Shown here: positions 1 to 10,499 of the stretch, piece by piece | How positions within the stretch are numbered: position 1 is the stretch's first letter | Layout of the letters: every line of letters begins with the position of its first letter | Assembly (NCBI GenBank): GCA_902141825.1 | Contig: CABFPG010000008.1 | Span: 1 to 64,000, forward strand | Origin: Thalassocella blandensis | Lineage (GTDB): Bacteria > Pseudomonadota > Gammaproteobacteria > Pseudomonadales > Cellvibrionaceae | DNA length: 64,000 bases | Reading direction: 5' to 3' | Notes under the pieces: model-generated | The model's input: only the letters and a program-made list of their open reading frames with translations | Databases searched by the model: none | What the model was told of the DNA's origin: nothing | Made by a program: the position numbers and the translations under genes

Positions 1-370
1 CCACGAACGGAAACGTTGTAGGTTAGCTACCATTGATCAAGACTCCATTTTATAGACAGCGATCGACATCAGCCGGAAACGCGATTCCCAACTTTATATA
101 CCCCAAGTGAGTGTACTTTTAAGGTCCGTAATTTTGGCAGAAAATCGATAAAAGTGCTAAGTAGAATATGCGATACACAATGTAGGGAATAACCCACTCG
201 AGACTTTGTTTTTTTAAACACTTGCACTCAAATTCAATCTCACACAACAGATCGTATTCCATTAGCTCTTATTGAAAGCAGCGATTGTATATTAATTAAT
301 CATGGCCTTCCAGACACTTTTGCGCGTATATCGACATAAAAAATTACTTACAGAGTACAAAACACTCCAC
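1..370. other. Intergenic left edge, no gene seen
   Basis: This stretch lies downstream of the minus-strand lipoprotein gene that stops at 371. It is AT-rich. The only short open frame, starting near 302, overlaps the end of the real gene antisense and resembles nothing recognisable. I see no RNA gene, hairpin or repeat here. Confidence 0.5.
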
Positions 371-2320
371 CTACTCAGGGTAGGAAACTATCATTACTCT
401 ATCTCCGGTTTCCATATCGATAACGAAGACTCCAATAGCTGTATTGGTGTACATAATCCTTTTCCCAGCATCCAAATCGGCATTTTGAATAGCCTGTAAA
501 GGGTTATCATCGCTATCTAAATCATCAAAAAGTTTTTCGAATGACTCGTTTTCAAGATCTAGAGCGTAAATGGCGCCGACAGAACCATTTGTATCATAAA
601 CCACTAACTGATTTTTCTCCGAATCGTAATTCATCTCAGAAAAATAAACATCAGAGCTCTCTGCGATAACCGTCCTAGCACCGTCATTAAGATCTACCCA
701 CATAAAGGAGTAACTTCGAGGCTCGCCAGGGAAAGCTGGTGCCATATAATTTGTAACTATTGCCTTTGAGGAACCATCAGGAATAAAAACATCGAAAGGA
801 GTACCAAACGGGTTACTACCATCTGGAGTCAGATTGTCGGACAAAAGCGAAACCTGGCCGCTAGAACGATTGTAAGACAATAAACTTGGGTTTTCATCGC
901 CAGCAATAAAATAGATTAACTCATCATCGCTAGTATACATCCCGAGAACACCACTTGTTTCGGGATCTCCGACATTTGACCATAACAGCTCAGGTTCAAG
1001 AGTATTCAAGTTAATCTCGTACAAATCTCCATCGAAATCACCAGCAATTAGCGCAGAGTTATCATCAACATAAAGATCACTATAAAATTCTACAGTGTCG
1101 TAAGGAAATGCTGGCTCCTGAACTGCAACAACTCCAGTAACAACATCCAAATAAATAGGGAAACCTAGTGGATCTGAAAAGCCGAGAAGTTGATTTGTAC
1201 TTGTATTTAAGCTAAATCCATCCACTCTATAAGCTTTTAATTTAGAAACATTTCCTTCTGGAAACACGGTTGCCGTCGACGAATGCGTAACAGACACTTC
1301 GGCCACATTTGAAGCAGCATTTCCGCTTTCGTCTACTAAAGAAACCCGAATAATATTTTCAATATCAGCATGCAAAGTAACGTCTGCAATCCATGTGCTC
1401 AAATTCCCTTTATCCAAAGTCTCAGTATCGAATACCACATCATCAACAAGAACATCCACGGTCACACTTGCAATATCACTTAGTGCATCTTCCGCTGTTC
1501 CACGCACTTTCAACGTTGTACCATAAGTTAACGTTACAGGGGTCGGGAACACGATATTTGCTGTAGGAGCCTCCTCATCTGCTATAGTAGTAACACTGTA
1601 TACACCAACAAAACTACCGATAGTTAACATTAATTCAACTTTAGCATCAGGCAATGAAGCCGACGTCGCGCGCACTTGCACTTCTTGTCCGTTTTCTATC
1701 GTTCCATTGACACTCGTATACGCACCGCCATCAATGCGATATTCACCATTGGAAACGCTAATAGGCACCGCGCCCGTAATGCCAGTTATAGTGGCAGTCG
1801 ATGAACCAATCGTGGAATCAAGAGGAGCTTGATCCACTGCCGTGAATCCAAAATCATCAGGAGTAATATCTTGCACAGCCGTGGTAATGGTGAATGTTTC
1901 AGTAACGGCCCCTACGGTTACACCCACAATCACGTCACTTGAGAATTCTGATGAGGCAACTCCGCGTAAGGTCAACGTATCACCTTCACTGATCACCCCT
2001 TCAGATGATGAAAATGCGCCATTGTTGATGGAGTATTCGCCATCAGTAATCGTTACAGCCACCGAAACACTGATATCATCAATAGTGACTGAGTTAGAAT
2101 CAACTGTGGCACCAAGTGAGACGTCGGTTGCGGAGGTAAAGGTAAAAGATGCAGGAGTTCTATCATCTGGTTGAGGTGTCACCGTGACTGTAGGAGTTGG
2201 TGTAGCAGTTTCCGTGGACGTTGGCGCAGAACTACCACCGCTACCACCACAAGCCGTTATGAATACGGCAAAACAGCAAATGACAATCCAGAATCGAAGA
2301 ATAGACTTTTTTGGCACCAT
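371..2320 (-). CDS. Surface lipoprotein with repeated beta domains and a beta-propeller-like C-terminus
   Basis: The 649-residue protein starts with a lipoprotein signal peptide: a basic n-region, a hydrophobic core, and lipobox ITAC with Cys24. A Gly/Ser and Thr-Pro linker follows to about residue 50. The start has a good ribosome site, GGAGAG 7 bases upstream. Residues about 55-150 and 152-245 are two copies of one Thr/Ser-rich beta domain, each with a DGEY-type turn and an Ile-Thr-Thr ending. An Ig-like domain spans roughly 250-345. The last 300 residues, with recurrent Leu-Tyr-Asp and Asp-Asn blocks, look like irregular propeller blades. I infer an outer-membrane-anchored, surface-exposed protein. 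No catalytic motif is visible, so binding or adhesion is only a guess. It stands alone on this strand. Confidence 0.75.
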   Translation of the reverse strand: MVPKKSILRFWIVICCFAVFITACGGSGGSSAPTSTETATPTPTVTVTPQPDDRTPASFTFTSATDVSLGATVDSNSVTIDDISVSVAVTITDGEYSINNGAFSSSEGVISEGDTLTLRGVASSEFSSDVIVGVTVGAVTETFTITTAVQDITPDDFGFTAVDQAPLDSTIGSSTATITGITGAVPISVSNGEYRIDGGAYTSVNGTIENGQEVQVRATSASLPDAKVELMLTIGSFVGVYSVTTIADEEAPTANIVFPTPVTLTYGTTLKVRGTAEDALSDIASVTVDVLVDDVVFDTETLDKGNLSTWIADVTLHADIENIIRVSLVDESGNAASNVAEVSVTHSSTATVFPEGNVSKLKAYRVDGFSLNTSTNQLLGFSDPLGFPIYLDVVTGVVAVQEPAFPYDTVEFYSDLYVDDNSALIAGDFDGDLYEINLNTLEPELLWSNVGDPETSGVLGMYTSDDELIYFIAGDENPSLLSYNRSSGQVSLLSDNLTPDGSNPFGTPFDVFIPDGSSKAIVTNYMAPAFPGEPRSYSFMWVDLNDGARTVIAESSDVYFSEMNYDSEKNQLVVYDTNGSVGAIYALDLENESFEKLFDDLDSDDNPLQAIQNADLDAGKRIMYTNTAIGVFVIDMETGDRVMIVSYPE

Positions 2321-3297
2321 GTATTAACTCTCCATTGTTCATCATCTCGGCACTGGCCGGAAATTTATCCTTTAAAATCAATGCCCTGAAAGTAAGTATT
2401 TCAATGTAATAAGCGATTTTCGCAGAAAACCAATTAATACGCCATGGCCAATGTACTACATAGCGTGTAGGAAATTGCCCATATTATACTTTTTCACTCC
2501 TGATACAGCTCACACTCTGACCTGCAGAAGAATCTCGGAAGCGGCCAAGTAAAAGGAATCAATCTTATACCACTGAAATTAGACTCGAGGGAAATTTGGG
2601 TTATGAAAAAGCCCAGCAAATAAACGTTATTAGCAAAAAAGCTTACTGAAAAAATTAAATTTATAGACAACAAACATACCCACCACAAATTACACGTCGA
2701 CCTAGTGAAGAGGTTCAAGCTTAGCCCAATAGGGCTTGACTCTATTTAGCGATTCGGCTAATTGATTATTGCTTAACGATTTTATTGGTTCAGCTGGTTC
2801 ACTATTATTTTCACCTACCATAGGAGGAGAGAAACCAATAGATCAACCCCCGCTATTTTTCAATCCTCCATATTGACTAAGTATATTCATGACGAACATT
2901 CAAAGTTTGTATGTTTTTTATTGGAAGTAATTCCACTTCGCCTCTAACGCAGTATGATCGCACATTCTTTGCATTCCTTTTTTACAAAAACCTCAACCAC
3001 ACATCTTTAGCAGCGTATTTATTTTTCACAGAATCTTTGTTCGTAGAACAACCTTACTCTAGGGCATTGGTATCTTAGCAACTCCATGCTTCTTAATCCC
3101 AAATTTTAATTGTATACTCCCCGAAGAGAACCATTTTCAAACATCCCATGGTTTTTCTACCTGGTCTTTTTCGGGTTCTCAAGCTGGTCTTAAATATGCC
3201 GGGTTTCATTTTCAGCATTCACACAACCACTTACACCATACAATAAACTTAGGTATTTTTTGGATCTTAAAACGCTAAAAAAAGAACAAAGATAACC
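2321..3297. other. Intergenic region, 977 bp, no gene supported
   Basis: This region separates two divergently transcribed genes and should hold both promoters. It is AT-rich. A 74-codon minus-strand frame at 2494-2718 has no ribosome site and no recognisable sequence, so I do not call it. A Shine-Dalgarno-like AGGAGGAG near 2821 is followed by no open frame. Confidence 0.5.
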
Positions 3298-4527
3298 ATG
3301 AAAAATCAGCGTACACATCATAAAAATAAAAAGCATGCACACCGAAAACCATTCTCGGAACGCTTCAGAAAACCTTTATGGCTCCTGGCAGCCACAGTAG
3401 TCATTATCAGTTGTGGCGCACTTACTTTTATATCTTCATCACTCACCAACACAAAAGTTGATTCCCTTAAACACAGTCAATCACAACACTTAACCACTCC
3501 TTCCCCAATCTCTTCGACAACAAACTCTAATAGCAAACCCGGCAATCAATCCGCAAAAAATACACTAACAAGTCCACCATCGAAAGAAGAGACCGACAAT
3601 AAAAGCGCTGATCACACCCCACCTTTTTTTGAACAAGAAGCAAAGGCACGAATAGCACAAGTCGCTGAAAGATTTGCAGCAAAATCACAATATCCAAGCT
3701 TTTCTCAACCTATCGAAAATCGTGTTGCGCTGAATAAATATCTGCCCAACAGAAGTTTTGCCATTGACCGACCGCTTGACCCAGAAAAGCAAAGCGGCGT
3801 AAACGTTGAGCTATCAACAGAAAAATTACGCTACTTCAAAGGAGAAACTGTGAATGCAGTTGTTAAACTTACAGGCTTGCAAAAGGGAGCATGGCTGACA
3901 GTGCAAGGCGATATTCGCCACAATAAAAATATATTACTGACATCTGAAGCCGTAGAAATTGGACCACAACATTTTCATATTCGCTTTACAGACTTAGACG
4001 CTTTACCACAAACCGCTTTAAATCAATTTCGAGTGGTTGCCAGCATAACGGTCGACAGCGAAACGTATGAAGTGGGCACACCTATTACTGTGCAAACAAG
4101 TATCGCCACCATTGAATCTGCAGGTTTGTCCAATGTCGTCGAAGAATTTCTGAATATTCCCTTGCACATTTCAACCGATGCATTTGGTTATTACGAATTG
4201 GGCGCAAACCTATATAGTGCAACAAGCGGAGACCCTTTGTTGCATCTATCGGTGCAGGACTTTATTGACGAAAACTCATCTGTTTTGACACTGCGTGCAC
4301 ACATTGCTGCACTGCAAAGTAAAAAAGATGAAGGCCCTTACGAACTGCGAGATTTTCTTTTGCGTCGTATGCCAGCTTCGCCAGATTTTACCGAGGCGTT
4401 CGGATATTCTACACACACCGCATTTACCATCCCAAAACATTCATTTGCAGAATACGCTGACGTAGGGTATACAGATATAGACACGCAAGAAAGATTAGAT
4501 TTATTGCGTGAAATCGGACAAGAATAA
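3298..4527 (+). CDS. Single-pass anchored extracytoplasmic protein, unknown function
   Basis: I do not recognise this 409-residue protein with certainty. It has a very basic N-terminus (His/Lys/Arg-rich, residues 1-28), then one hydrophobic segment (about 29-50) that would act as a signal anchor. A Ser/Thr/Asn-rich low-complexity linker runs to about 105. The remaining roughly 300 residues look folded: an Ig-like beta region around 165-265 and a mixed C-terminus. This is the layout of an inner-membrane-tethered periplasmic or secreted protein. A lipase-like gene starts 201 bases downstream on the same strand, with no terminator seen between them, so co-transcription and a partner role are possible. 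It lacks the helical architecture of the Lif lipase chaperone. Base composition is like its neighbours. Confidence 0.6.
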   Translation: MKNQRTHHKNKKHAHRKPFSERFRKPLWLLAATVVIISCGALTFISSSLTNTKVDSLKHSQSQHLTTPSPISSTTNSNSKPGNQSAKNTLTSPPSKEETDNKSADHTPPFFEQEAKARIAQVAERFAAKSQYPSFSQPIENRVALNKYLPNRSFAIDRPLDPEKQSGVNVELSTEKLRYFKGETVNAVVKLTGLQKGAWLTVQGDIRHNKNILLTSEAVEIGPQHFHIRFTDLDALPQTALNQFRVVASITVDSETYEVGTPITVQTSIATIESAGLSNVVEEFLNIPLHISTDAFGYYELGANLYSATSGDPLLHLSVQDFIDENSSVLTLRAHIAALQSKKDEGPYELRDFLLRRMPASPDFTEAFGYSTHTAFTIPKHSFAEYADVGYTDIDTQERLDLLREIGQE

Positions 4528-4728
4528 TTTAAAAACGATAAAAACAATAATTAAATAACTGTAATTCACTAACTGCTTACAATAAAACCTCAATAGAATT
4601 TTAAAAAAATTATTTTTTAGATAAATAAATATAATTTTTAGTTACTAAATATATTTTATTTTCGAGATCTTTTGCATAAGCAAGTGAAAACATTACCGTT
4701 AAACAGCTTAAGTTCCATCGGTGGGTAT

Positions 4729-5838
4729 ATGAAAAGACACTTTTTTTTAACTATCACTATTAAAATTACACTGAGCTTTCTCCTGTTTAGCACAACGGCT
4801 GAAGCTAAACTCGCCGGAAAAAATTTGCTCTTAGTGCATGGGTTTCAGCTAGAACACCTACTCTCCGCACCCACTGATAACGGCAAGGCAGATGCCGAAA
4901 ATTACTGGCGAAACTTTGAGCCAGCTACAAAAAACCCTGAATCCACTCGCATCCTGCACTGGCCTTCACATCTCAGAATAGAAGGCCAGCATGGCATAGC
5001 AGCTTTATTATCAGAACAACTAACAACCATTCTGTCTTCTGGATTTTGTGATAATCAATGCATAATCGTCACTCACTCCACAGGAGATCTCGTTACACGC
5101 TACATGCTAGCAAACAAATATTCTTTACTTGGTCCGGAGCTAGCCGAAAAATTAAAGGTCGCTGCAGTGATAGACATGGCGGGTGCAGGTGGAGGCACAG
5201 AAATTGCCAGTGTTATTTTGGATGTAATTAATGGCATTAACCAAAGCTCCACCATGGTCGAGATTGTTAAGTTTATTTCTGGTGTAGATCTTTCTGCCGC
5301 AACCACTACAGGTATTGTCACTGACTTACAGCCTAACATTGCGCGAAATCTGGCATTGAACCATATGGACGCCATTCCACATCTACGTATTGCGAGCACT
5401 GGCAATGAGGACTATTTTGGCTTTCTTTCCGACATGTTTATCAAAGGCGGTGACGATAGTGTTGTTCCATTGCACAGCACGTGCGGAGCGGTATTTGCCA
5501 ACAGCTACTCATCATGCGTAAAGGATTTAGCGATGGATGGCAAAGTACAGCATGTCAACGATGCTCCACACTCAAGCGAATTGTACGACTATCACTATCC
5601 AATAATTTTAAGTGATGCCTTAGCACATACCGATATGAACAAAGACATTCGCGGAAATTCGATGACCTTTGCTCTTGAAGGGGCTAGCCGTTACGAAGAC
5701 CAAAATGCGAATGCTCTTGCACTACTCCCTGAATATGAAGTTGTCACTTTTTGGTGGGACTGGTTTAACGAATATCGGCTCATCACTGGCGCCCAAAATA
5801 AATCGGTTGGGCGCGTCATAATCGACACGTTCGAGTAG
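4729..5838 (+). CDS. Secreted lipase-like alpha/beta hydrolase
   Basis: I place the start at the ATG at 4729 because a clean Sec signal peptide (basic MKRH, hydrophobic core, cleavage after AEA near residue 26) begins there. A TTG 57 bases upstream would bury it. The mature enzyme has the lipase-type oxyanion segment LVHGF (His37) and the nucleophile elbow THSTGD with Ser117, a variant of GHSxG. Candidate acid and base residues are an Asp in GGDDSVVP and a His in NDAPHSS. Four Cys residues (in CDNQC, STCG and SSCV) suggest disulfides and export. The length of about 370 residues fits triacylglycerol lipases of the PGAP1/LipA-like fold. The substrate (lipid or ester) is unknown. An anchored protein of unknown function lies immediately upstream. 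Confidence 0.75.
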   Translation: MKRHFFLTITIKITLSFLLFSTTAEAKLAGKNLLLVHGFQLEHLLSAPTDNGKADAENYWRNFEPATKNPESTRILHWPSHLRIEGQHGIAALLSEQLTTILSSGFCDNQCIIVTHSTGDLVTRYMLANKYSLLGPELAEKLKVAAVIDMAGAGGGTEIASVILDVINGINQSSTMVEIVKFISGVDLSAATTTGIVTDLQPNIARNLALNHMDAIPHLRIASTGNEDYFGFLSDMFIKGGDDSVVPLHSTCGAVFANSYSSCVKDLAMDGKVQHVNDAPHSSELYDYHYPIILSDALAHTDMNKDIRGNSMTFALEGASRYEDQNANALALLPEYEVVTFWWDWFNEYRLITGAQNKSVGRVIIDTFE

Positions 5839-6143
5839 CACCAATTGTTTCGCTGAACATAGATAGTTGAGGAATATCAAAGCCCTCACTTGCTGATCAA
5901 TATCATCTCCTGCCAAAGATTAGGGTGACGATGTACGCAGTGCTACGCCCCACCCTACGCTCTCCTTTTGACACAAGCTCATTTAACTCTCTATCGCACC
6001 AAAACACGCCACCTTTCAGCTTTCCCTTCAAACTGCATTTTCTTTTTTGTTGTCGAGAATTTTGGCTTGTTTGACCAATTCAAAATGAGTAATGTTACAC
6101 CGCTAAATAAACAGCACCATAATAATCGTAAAAGAGTTTTTAT
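5839..6143. other. Intergenic region upstream of sstT
   Basis: About 300 AT-rich bases lie between the lipase gene and sstT. A 60-codon plus-strand frame at 5968 has no ribosome site and no recognisable product, so I leave it out. No convincing terminator hairpin was seen. The sstT promoter presumably lies here. Confidence 0.45.
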
Positions 6144-7349
6144 ATGTTGATGTCTACAGTTATATCGCGCGTTCTAAACACCAGCCAAATTGCGTTGATT
6201 GCTATTGGAATTACAGCAGGCGTACTCCTTTCTCTGGTTTCTACGACTGCAACTACCTGGGTGGCGCCTTTAGGTGCATTATTTGTACAAGCGTTAAAAG
6301 CCGTTGCGCCCGTGTTGATTTTTGTTCTCGTAGCGTCAGCAATCGCAAGCCAACGTGCTGGCGGGGACCACAAAATGCGCCCAATTATAGTGCTGTACTT
6401 AATCGGAACATTGAGTGCCGCGGTTCTTGCTGTAGGTTTAAGCTTACTTTTTCCAAGCACGCTTGAATTGAAAATTACCGAACAAAGCATCAATGCCCCA
6501 CAAGGAATTGGTCAAGTTCTCAACAACCTTGTATTTAAACTGGTCGACAATCCGGTAAACGCTTTGTTGACGGGTAACTATATCGGTATTCTGGTGTGGG
6601 GCGTGGTGCTGGGAGTGGGCTTACGTCACGCCTCCGATACAACAAAGGCAGTATTCGTTGACCTCTCACACGCAATTACAAACGTTGTCAGAGTTGTTAT
6701 CCGCTTTGCTCCTCTCGGTATTTTTGGCTTGGTTGCGGGCAATCTTGGTGAAGGTGGTTTATCCGTGCTTGGAAGCTACGCCCGCCTTCTTATTGTTTTG
6801 CTTGGCGCCATGTTCACCATGGCCTTAGTCGTAAACCCGATTATCGTATGGTTAAAAACGCGAACCAACCCCTACCCCCTCGTATTAACATGCCTGCGTG
6901 AAAGCGGTATAACAGCGTTTTTCACCCGGAGTTCAGCTGCCAATATTCCCGTTAACCTGCAACTGTGCGAAAAACTGGGCTTAGATAAGAGCATATATGC
7001 CGTATCAATCCCACTTGGTGCAACCATCAATATGGCCGGAGCAGCAATTACCATCACCACTCTTACCCTGGCTGCAGTTCATACTGTTGGCCTGCAAGTG
7101 GATATTCCCAGCATTTTACTGTTAAGTATTATGGCTTCCGTTTCTGCCTGCGGCGCTTCAGGAGTTGCAGGAGGGTCACTACTCCTGATTCCTCTCGCCT
7201 GTAGTTTATTTGGGATCTCAGATGATGTTGCCGTTCAAGTGGTGGCGGTAGGCTTTGTCATTAGCGTATTACAGGATTCGGTAGAGACAGCACTAAATAG
7301 TTCGACAGACGTGATCTATACCGCTGCGACCTGTCGAAGCCATAATTAA
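6144..7349 (+). CDS. sstT: Sodium:serine/threonine symporter SstT
   Basis: The 401-residue hydrophobic protein matches the DAACS (Na+/dicarboxylate/amino acid) family, and specifically SstT: about eight transmembrane helices plus two re-entrant loops. Signature segments include the [10 protein letters not shown] hairpin ([11 protein letters not shown], around residues 270-280) and the [13 protein letters not shown] helix that binds sodium and substrate, followed by the late [13 protein letters not shown] loop. It imports serine and threonine across the inner membrane with Na+. Length and motif order are normal for the family. ATGs at 6144 and 6150 are both possible starts. It appears to be a single-gene unit followed by a hairpin at 7398. 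Confidence 0.92.
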   Translation: MLMSTVISRVLNTSQIALIAIGITAGVLLSLVSTTATTWVAPLGALFVQALKAVAPVLIFVLVASAIASQRAGGDHKMRPIIVLYLIGTLSAAVLAVGLSLLFPSTLELKITEQSINAPQGIGQVLNNLVFKLVDNPVNALLTGNYIGILVWGVVLGVGLRHASDTTKAVFVDLSHAITNVVRVVIRFAPLGIFGLVAGNLGEGGLSVLGSYARLLIVLLGAMFTMALVVNPIIVWLKTRTNPYPLVLTCLRESGITAFFTRSSAANIPVNLQLCEKLGLDKSIYAVSIPLGATINMAGAAITITTLTLAAVHTVGLQVDIPSILLLSIMASVSACGASGVAGGSLLLIPLACSLFGISDDVAVQVVAVGFVISVLQDSVETALNSSTDVIYTAATCRSHN

Positions 7350-7397
7350 TTTTAAATTTACAGCAGATTTTCTGTTGGAGCCTTTCACTGAAAATGG

Positions 7398-7423
7398 TAG
7401 ATTCCCGTCTCTGCGGGAATCTA
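7398..7423 (+). terminator. Hairpin downstream of sstT
   Basis: A perfect 10-bp inverted repeat (TAGATTCCCG / CGGGAATCTA) with a 6-base loop begins about 50 bases after the sstT stop. It lacks a strong T-run directly after the stem, so termination is plausible but not certain. Confidence 0.45.
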
Positions 7424-7548
7424 TTCACATAGATTTTATTAATAAAGACTGCTGATTGATTTTAAACCTTTATAAATACTGGTTACCGCTTAAAGCCGCG
7501 CTCCCGCAATTACACTCAATACATATTATTCAATGACAAAGGATTGCC

Positions 7549-8280
7549 ATGAAAGTCGCCGTAGTAACACCTTGCTTTTCCTCTGAAACTACACATCTTA
7601 AACAATGCATCAATAGTGTACAGCAGCAAACTTACAGCAATATTCTCCATATACTCATTAACGATGGGGGGCATCCTCTACCCAAATTCAACAGCCCCAA
7701 TCTTGAGACCATAGATTTTTCACGGAATTTTAACGACTATGGTGATAGCCCAAGAGCTATAGGTGCTTTCTATGCTTTTGCAAGGGGAGTAGATGCGGTG
7801 TGCTTTTTAGATTCAGACAACTGGTTTTTACCCGAGCATTTAGAAAGTCTCGTAAAACTTCAACAACGATTGCAAATACCCTTTGTTAGCAGTTATCGTT
7901 TATTAGCATCAGTCAATGGCGACATAATGGGCCCATGCGGAGAGAGCGATGGATTTCATTTTTGCGACACCAACACTATGTTTTTTACACGAGAAATATC
8001 TTCCCTGGCTACAAGCTGGTGCGACATTGACTCGGATCAACATGCGATAGGCGATAGGCTTATCTGGGACAAAATAGTATCCAGCGGCATAAACATCAGT
8101 TGCACCGATCTTCCAACGGTCGTGTATCGTACTCGATTTATCCATCACTATGAGTTTTTCAATACAGAGATACCAGAAAGTGCCGTCAATGGGTCACATA
8201 TCGCAGCCTTTTTAGATCAGATCGAGACGCTACAAAATCGTGCGGCAATCCTGGCAAAGCGGAGCTTTATTCAAACCTGA
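7549..8280 (+). CDS. Family 2 (GT-A) glycosyltransferase
   Basis: This is a 243-residue GT-A fold glycosyltransferase. The N-terminus VAVVTPCF, followed by the SVQQQTY segment and INDGG, is the nucleotide-sugar binding half of GT2. LDSDNW, near residue 87, is the DxD metal-binding motif. It would transfer a sugar from a nucleotide-sugar donor on the cytoplasmic side. The acceptor and sugar cannot be read from sequence. It has no membrane helix and is shorter than typical GT2 enzymes, ending soon after the catalytic domain. It is convergent with the three-gene minus-strand unit at 8316-11279 that holds two more glycosyltransferases, so a shared glycan pathway is likely. No biosynthetic sugar genes lie nearby. 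Confidence 0.8.
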   Translation: MKVAVVTPCFSSETTHLKQCINSVQQQTYSNILHILINDGGHPLPKFNSPNLETIDFSRNFNDYGDSPRAIGAFYAFARGVDAVCFLDSDNWFLPEHLESLVKLQQRLQIPFVSSYRLLASVNGDIMGPCGESDGFHFCDTNTMFFTREISSLATSWCDIDSDQHAIGDRLIWDKIVSSGINISCTDLPTVVYRTRFIHHYEFFNTEIPESAVNGSHIAAFLDQIETLQNRAAILAKRSFIQT

Positions 8281-8315
8281 ATAAAATAAAAACCACTTGA
8301 TTAGTCGGTCAAATA

Positions 8316-9254
8316 TCAATTAGACGGATGAGTGTAATCCCGTGAAAAGTTAATACTGTCTAAATACCTGAGCTTTTGCTCGAATTCAACAAACAACTCC
8401 ACGTAATCGCTTTGCTTTTTACTCGGCATAAACGCGCTTTTAAATAGCAACGAATCAAATGTTAGCTGCTCCAGTATTCGCATATCATTAAACTTATGAT
8501 AAAAATACTGCAGATTCTTAATCCATCCATGATATTTTTCCGGAGTTATTGGTTGAGCGCCAACAAAATGAGCTACGTAATTGTCTAGGATTGGGAAGTC
8601 ATAACCTTGGGTTAATAATCGGTATCCCAGCTCTGTATCCTCCATTCCCCATTCGATAAAGTTTTCATCAAACAAGCCCAGATCAAAAAACATCTGTTTT
8701 TCAATACAGAAATTGCAGGACCAAAACAGATTCCACCTTGCATGTAACTCTGCAAAACTCACGTTAATACGATTTAAAATATGATCTCTTTCGTCCACCC
8801 CTTGAACACTCTCATCACATTCTTGCTTAGTTTTAAATTCCCCGGAATTAAAATAGCTCTCGTAATACTCATACTGGATATGGTGACGTTTACCAAGAAA
8901 CACCTTGTACTGTGAATACTCACTGATCGCATTTTCATATCTACTCAAAAAATCCGGATATACAAAGTGGTCGCCATCAACAAACACCAGATAGCGCCCT
9001 TTTGCCTCCTTGGCGCCCAGGTTTCGGGCTCGAGCACGGCTGGAAACACCCGCTATCCTAGGGGCATAAATCATTGTGATATCAAAAGAAAAACCTTGTT
9101 GAATTCTGGATTGAACTGGAACTTCACTACCATCATCCACCACAATCACTTCGAACAATTCTTTTGAGTAATTCAGTGTTTCCATCGAACGTAAAGCGCA
9201 CGAAATTAGTTTTTCATCATCTTTAATAATCAAAACAATAGAGAAATTTAACAC
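8316..9254 (-). CDS. Family 2 glycosyltransferase with galactosyltransferase-like C-terminal motif
   Basis: The 312-residue protein opens with the GT2 strand SIVLIIKDDE and VIVVDDGS. It carries the DxD motif as FVDGDHF near residue 94, and a later WGMEDTELGYRL segment near 205-216, the WGxED motif typical of galactosyltransferase-like (glyco_transf_7C) domains. It is the last gene of a tight minus-strand unit: the upstream GT-B gene ends 14 bases before this start. I infer that it extends a surface or capsular glycan, or a glycoprotein, together with that gene. The specific sugar is unknown. Confidence 0.82.
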   Translation of the reverse strand: MLNFSIVLIIKDDEKLISCALRSMETLNYSKELFEVIVVDDGSEVPVQSRIQQGFSFDITMIYAPRIAGVSSRARARNLGAKEAKGRYLVFVDGDHFVYPDFLSRYENAISEYSQYKVFLGKRHHIQYEYYESYFNSGEFKTKQECDESVQGVDERDHILNRINVSFAELHARWNLFWSCNFCIEKQMFFDLGLFDENFIEWGMEDTELGYRLLTQGYDFPILDNYVAHFVGAQPITPEKYHGWIKNLQYFYHKFNDMRILEQLTFDSLLFKSAFMPSKKQSDYVELFVEFEQKLRYLDSINFSRDYTHPSN

Positions 9255-9268
9255 TTTATGTGCCCCGG

Positions 9269-10468
9269 CTAACCAATTGAATTAAGCACATCCTGGAATA
9301 ATTTCTGTGGGCTTTCTCGCTGAAACTGATTCAACTCTGTAGCGAAGGATTCAGCTTTCCTTTTAAAACTTTCACTGTTAGCGACCAGGTTGAGTTTAGC
9401 GATAATATCTTCATTATCTCTATGATCGACGACAACTCCTGCACCTGTCTTTTCGACGATATTGGCAAAAATCTGCTGCTCTCTGTGAAGAGGAACAATA
9501 ACCAATGGAATACCTCGGAGCAGTAGCTGACTCGACAGATTGTAATTACCATTGGTAATCGCAAAACTACAGGTTTTACTTATTTCATCAACATCCAACG
9601 GACTGTTGAAAAACCGTAAATTCTCTGCCGAAAATTGACTAATCAACTCATGAGTAATACTACTGGAATACACAATAGAAGGTTGCCGACTTTGCTTCAA
9701 CGCAGACAACAACAATGGGAGCTTATGAAATCGATGTGTATATGCAAATATTCGTTTGCCTTCCACCTCAGGCCAAGCGGGATTTGTTGCTTTTTCAGGC
9801 TTAGGTATACCGGTATAATCGACGTATGCCCCGTATTCATTTCTTCTCTCACAAAAATGATCAAGCGCTGGAACCCCCGAAACAATTGATTTATCCAGCT
9901 GTGCGAACAAACTTTGCAAAGATTCTAACGGCGACATATGCAGGTCAAATAAAACCTCATTGAGGGTTTTCAATAGACCACATTCAAATTCAACCAGTTT
10001 ATTTCTCCCTTGTTCCGACGTAGAATCCGGAAAGAACAACCCCATCGGCTTGGACGGGGACGGGCTTGTGAAGCCCGTGCCAATACCAATTTTCTTAAAA
10101 TTTAAATGTACTGCAGCCAAAAGAGCCGTTGGGCTGTGCTCAAATACAACCACATCAGGCTTCACTGCGAAAAACAAGTTTTGCCAAGCTCTTACTAAAC
10201 TTGATAACACTTTTTTCTCACTGAACCCACAATTGTGTAGGATATGAGAATAACAAAAAGCCGGTTCTACAGGGTTTCCGATACCACCCTGTAAAAAAGG
10301 TGCCTGGTGAATTTCAATATCTACCCCAGAAAATATCGAACCAACATGACGTAAATCTTTTGCAGCCAAATGTAGTTCATGACCTTTTAGCAATTCACAA
10401 AAAGACTTTATCCCCATGAGATGACCAAGTCCCATTCCAAGTTCCCATGTGAACAATATCTTCGCCAT
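9269..10468 (-). CDS. GT-B fold glycosyltransferase (GT1/GT28-like)
   Basis: The 399-residue protein has the two-domain GT-B pattern. The N-terminal acceptor domain starts ILFTWELGMGLGHL, with the GxGH loop of UDP-glycosyltransferases. The C-terminal donor domain has the FAITNGNYNLSSQLL and GIPLVIVPLHREQQIFA segments, equivalent to the GT1 donor-binding signature, then GAGVVVD. In antibiotic-type and MurG-like GT1/GT28 enzymes this region holds the nucleotide-sugar. There is no signal peptide or membrane helix, so it is cytosolic or peripheral. It lies 31 bases downstream of the STN-domain gene and 14 bases upstream of a GT2 gene, which points to one transcript. Confidence 0.8.
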   Translation of the reverse strand: MAKILFTWELGMGLGHLMGIKSFCELLKGHELHLAAKDLRHVGSIFSGVDIEIHQAPFLQGGIGNPVEPAFCYSHILHNCGFSEKKVLSSLVRAWQNLFFAVKPDVVVFEHSPTALLAAVHLNFKKIGIGTGFTSPSPSKPMGLFFPDSTSEQGRNKLVEFECGLLKTLNEVLFDLHMSPLESLQSLFAQLDKSIVSGVPALDHFCERRNEYGAYVDYTGIPKPEKATNPAWPEVEGKRIFAYTHRFHKLPLLLSALKQSRQPSIVYSSSITHELISQFSAENLRFFNSPLDVDEISKTCSFAITNGNYNLSSQLLLRGIPLVIVPLHREQQIFANIVEKTGAGVVVDHRDNEDIIAKLNLVANSESFKRKAESFATELNQFQRESPQKLFQDVLNSIG

Positions 10469-10499
10469 TCTACTTTCCCTTAAGTATCAAAATCGAATA

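Noticed and set aside
2494-2718. Small minus-strand ORF of 74 codons
   Set aside because: No ribosome site, odd composition, no recognisable motif.
10029-10085. Hairpin with GGGCTTGTGAAGCCC inside a glycosyltransferase gene
   Set aside because: It lies within a conserved coding region in mid-gene, so a regulatory role is not supported.
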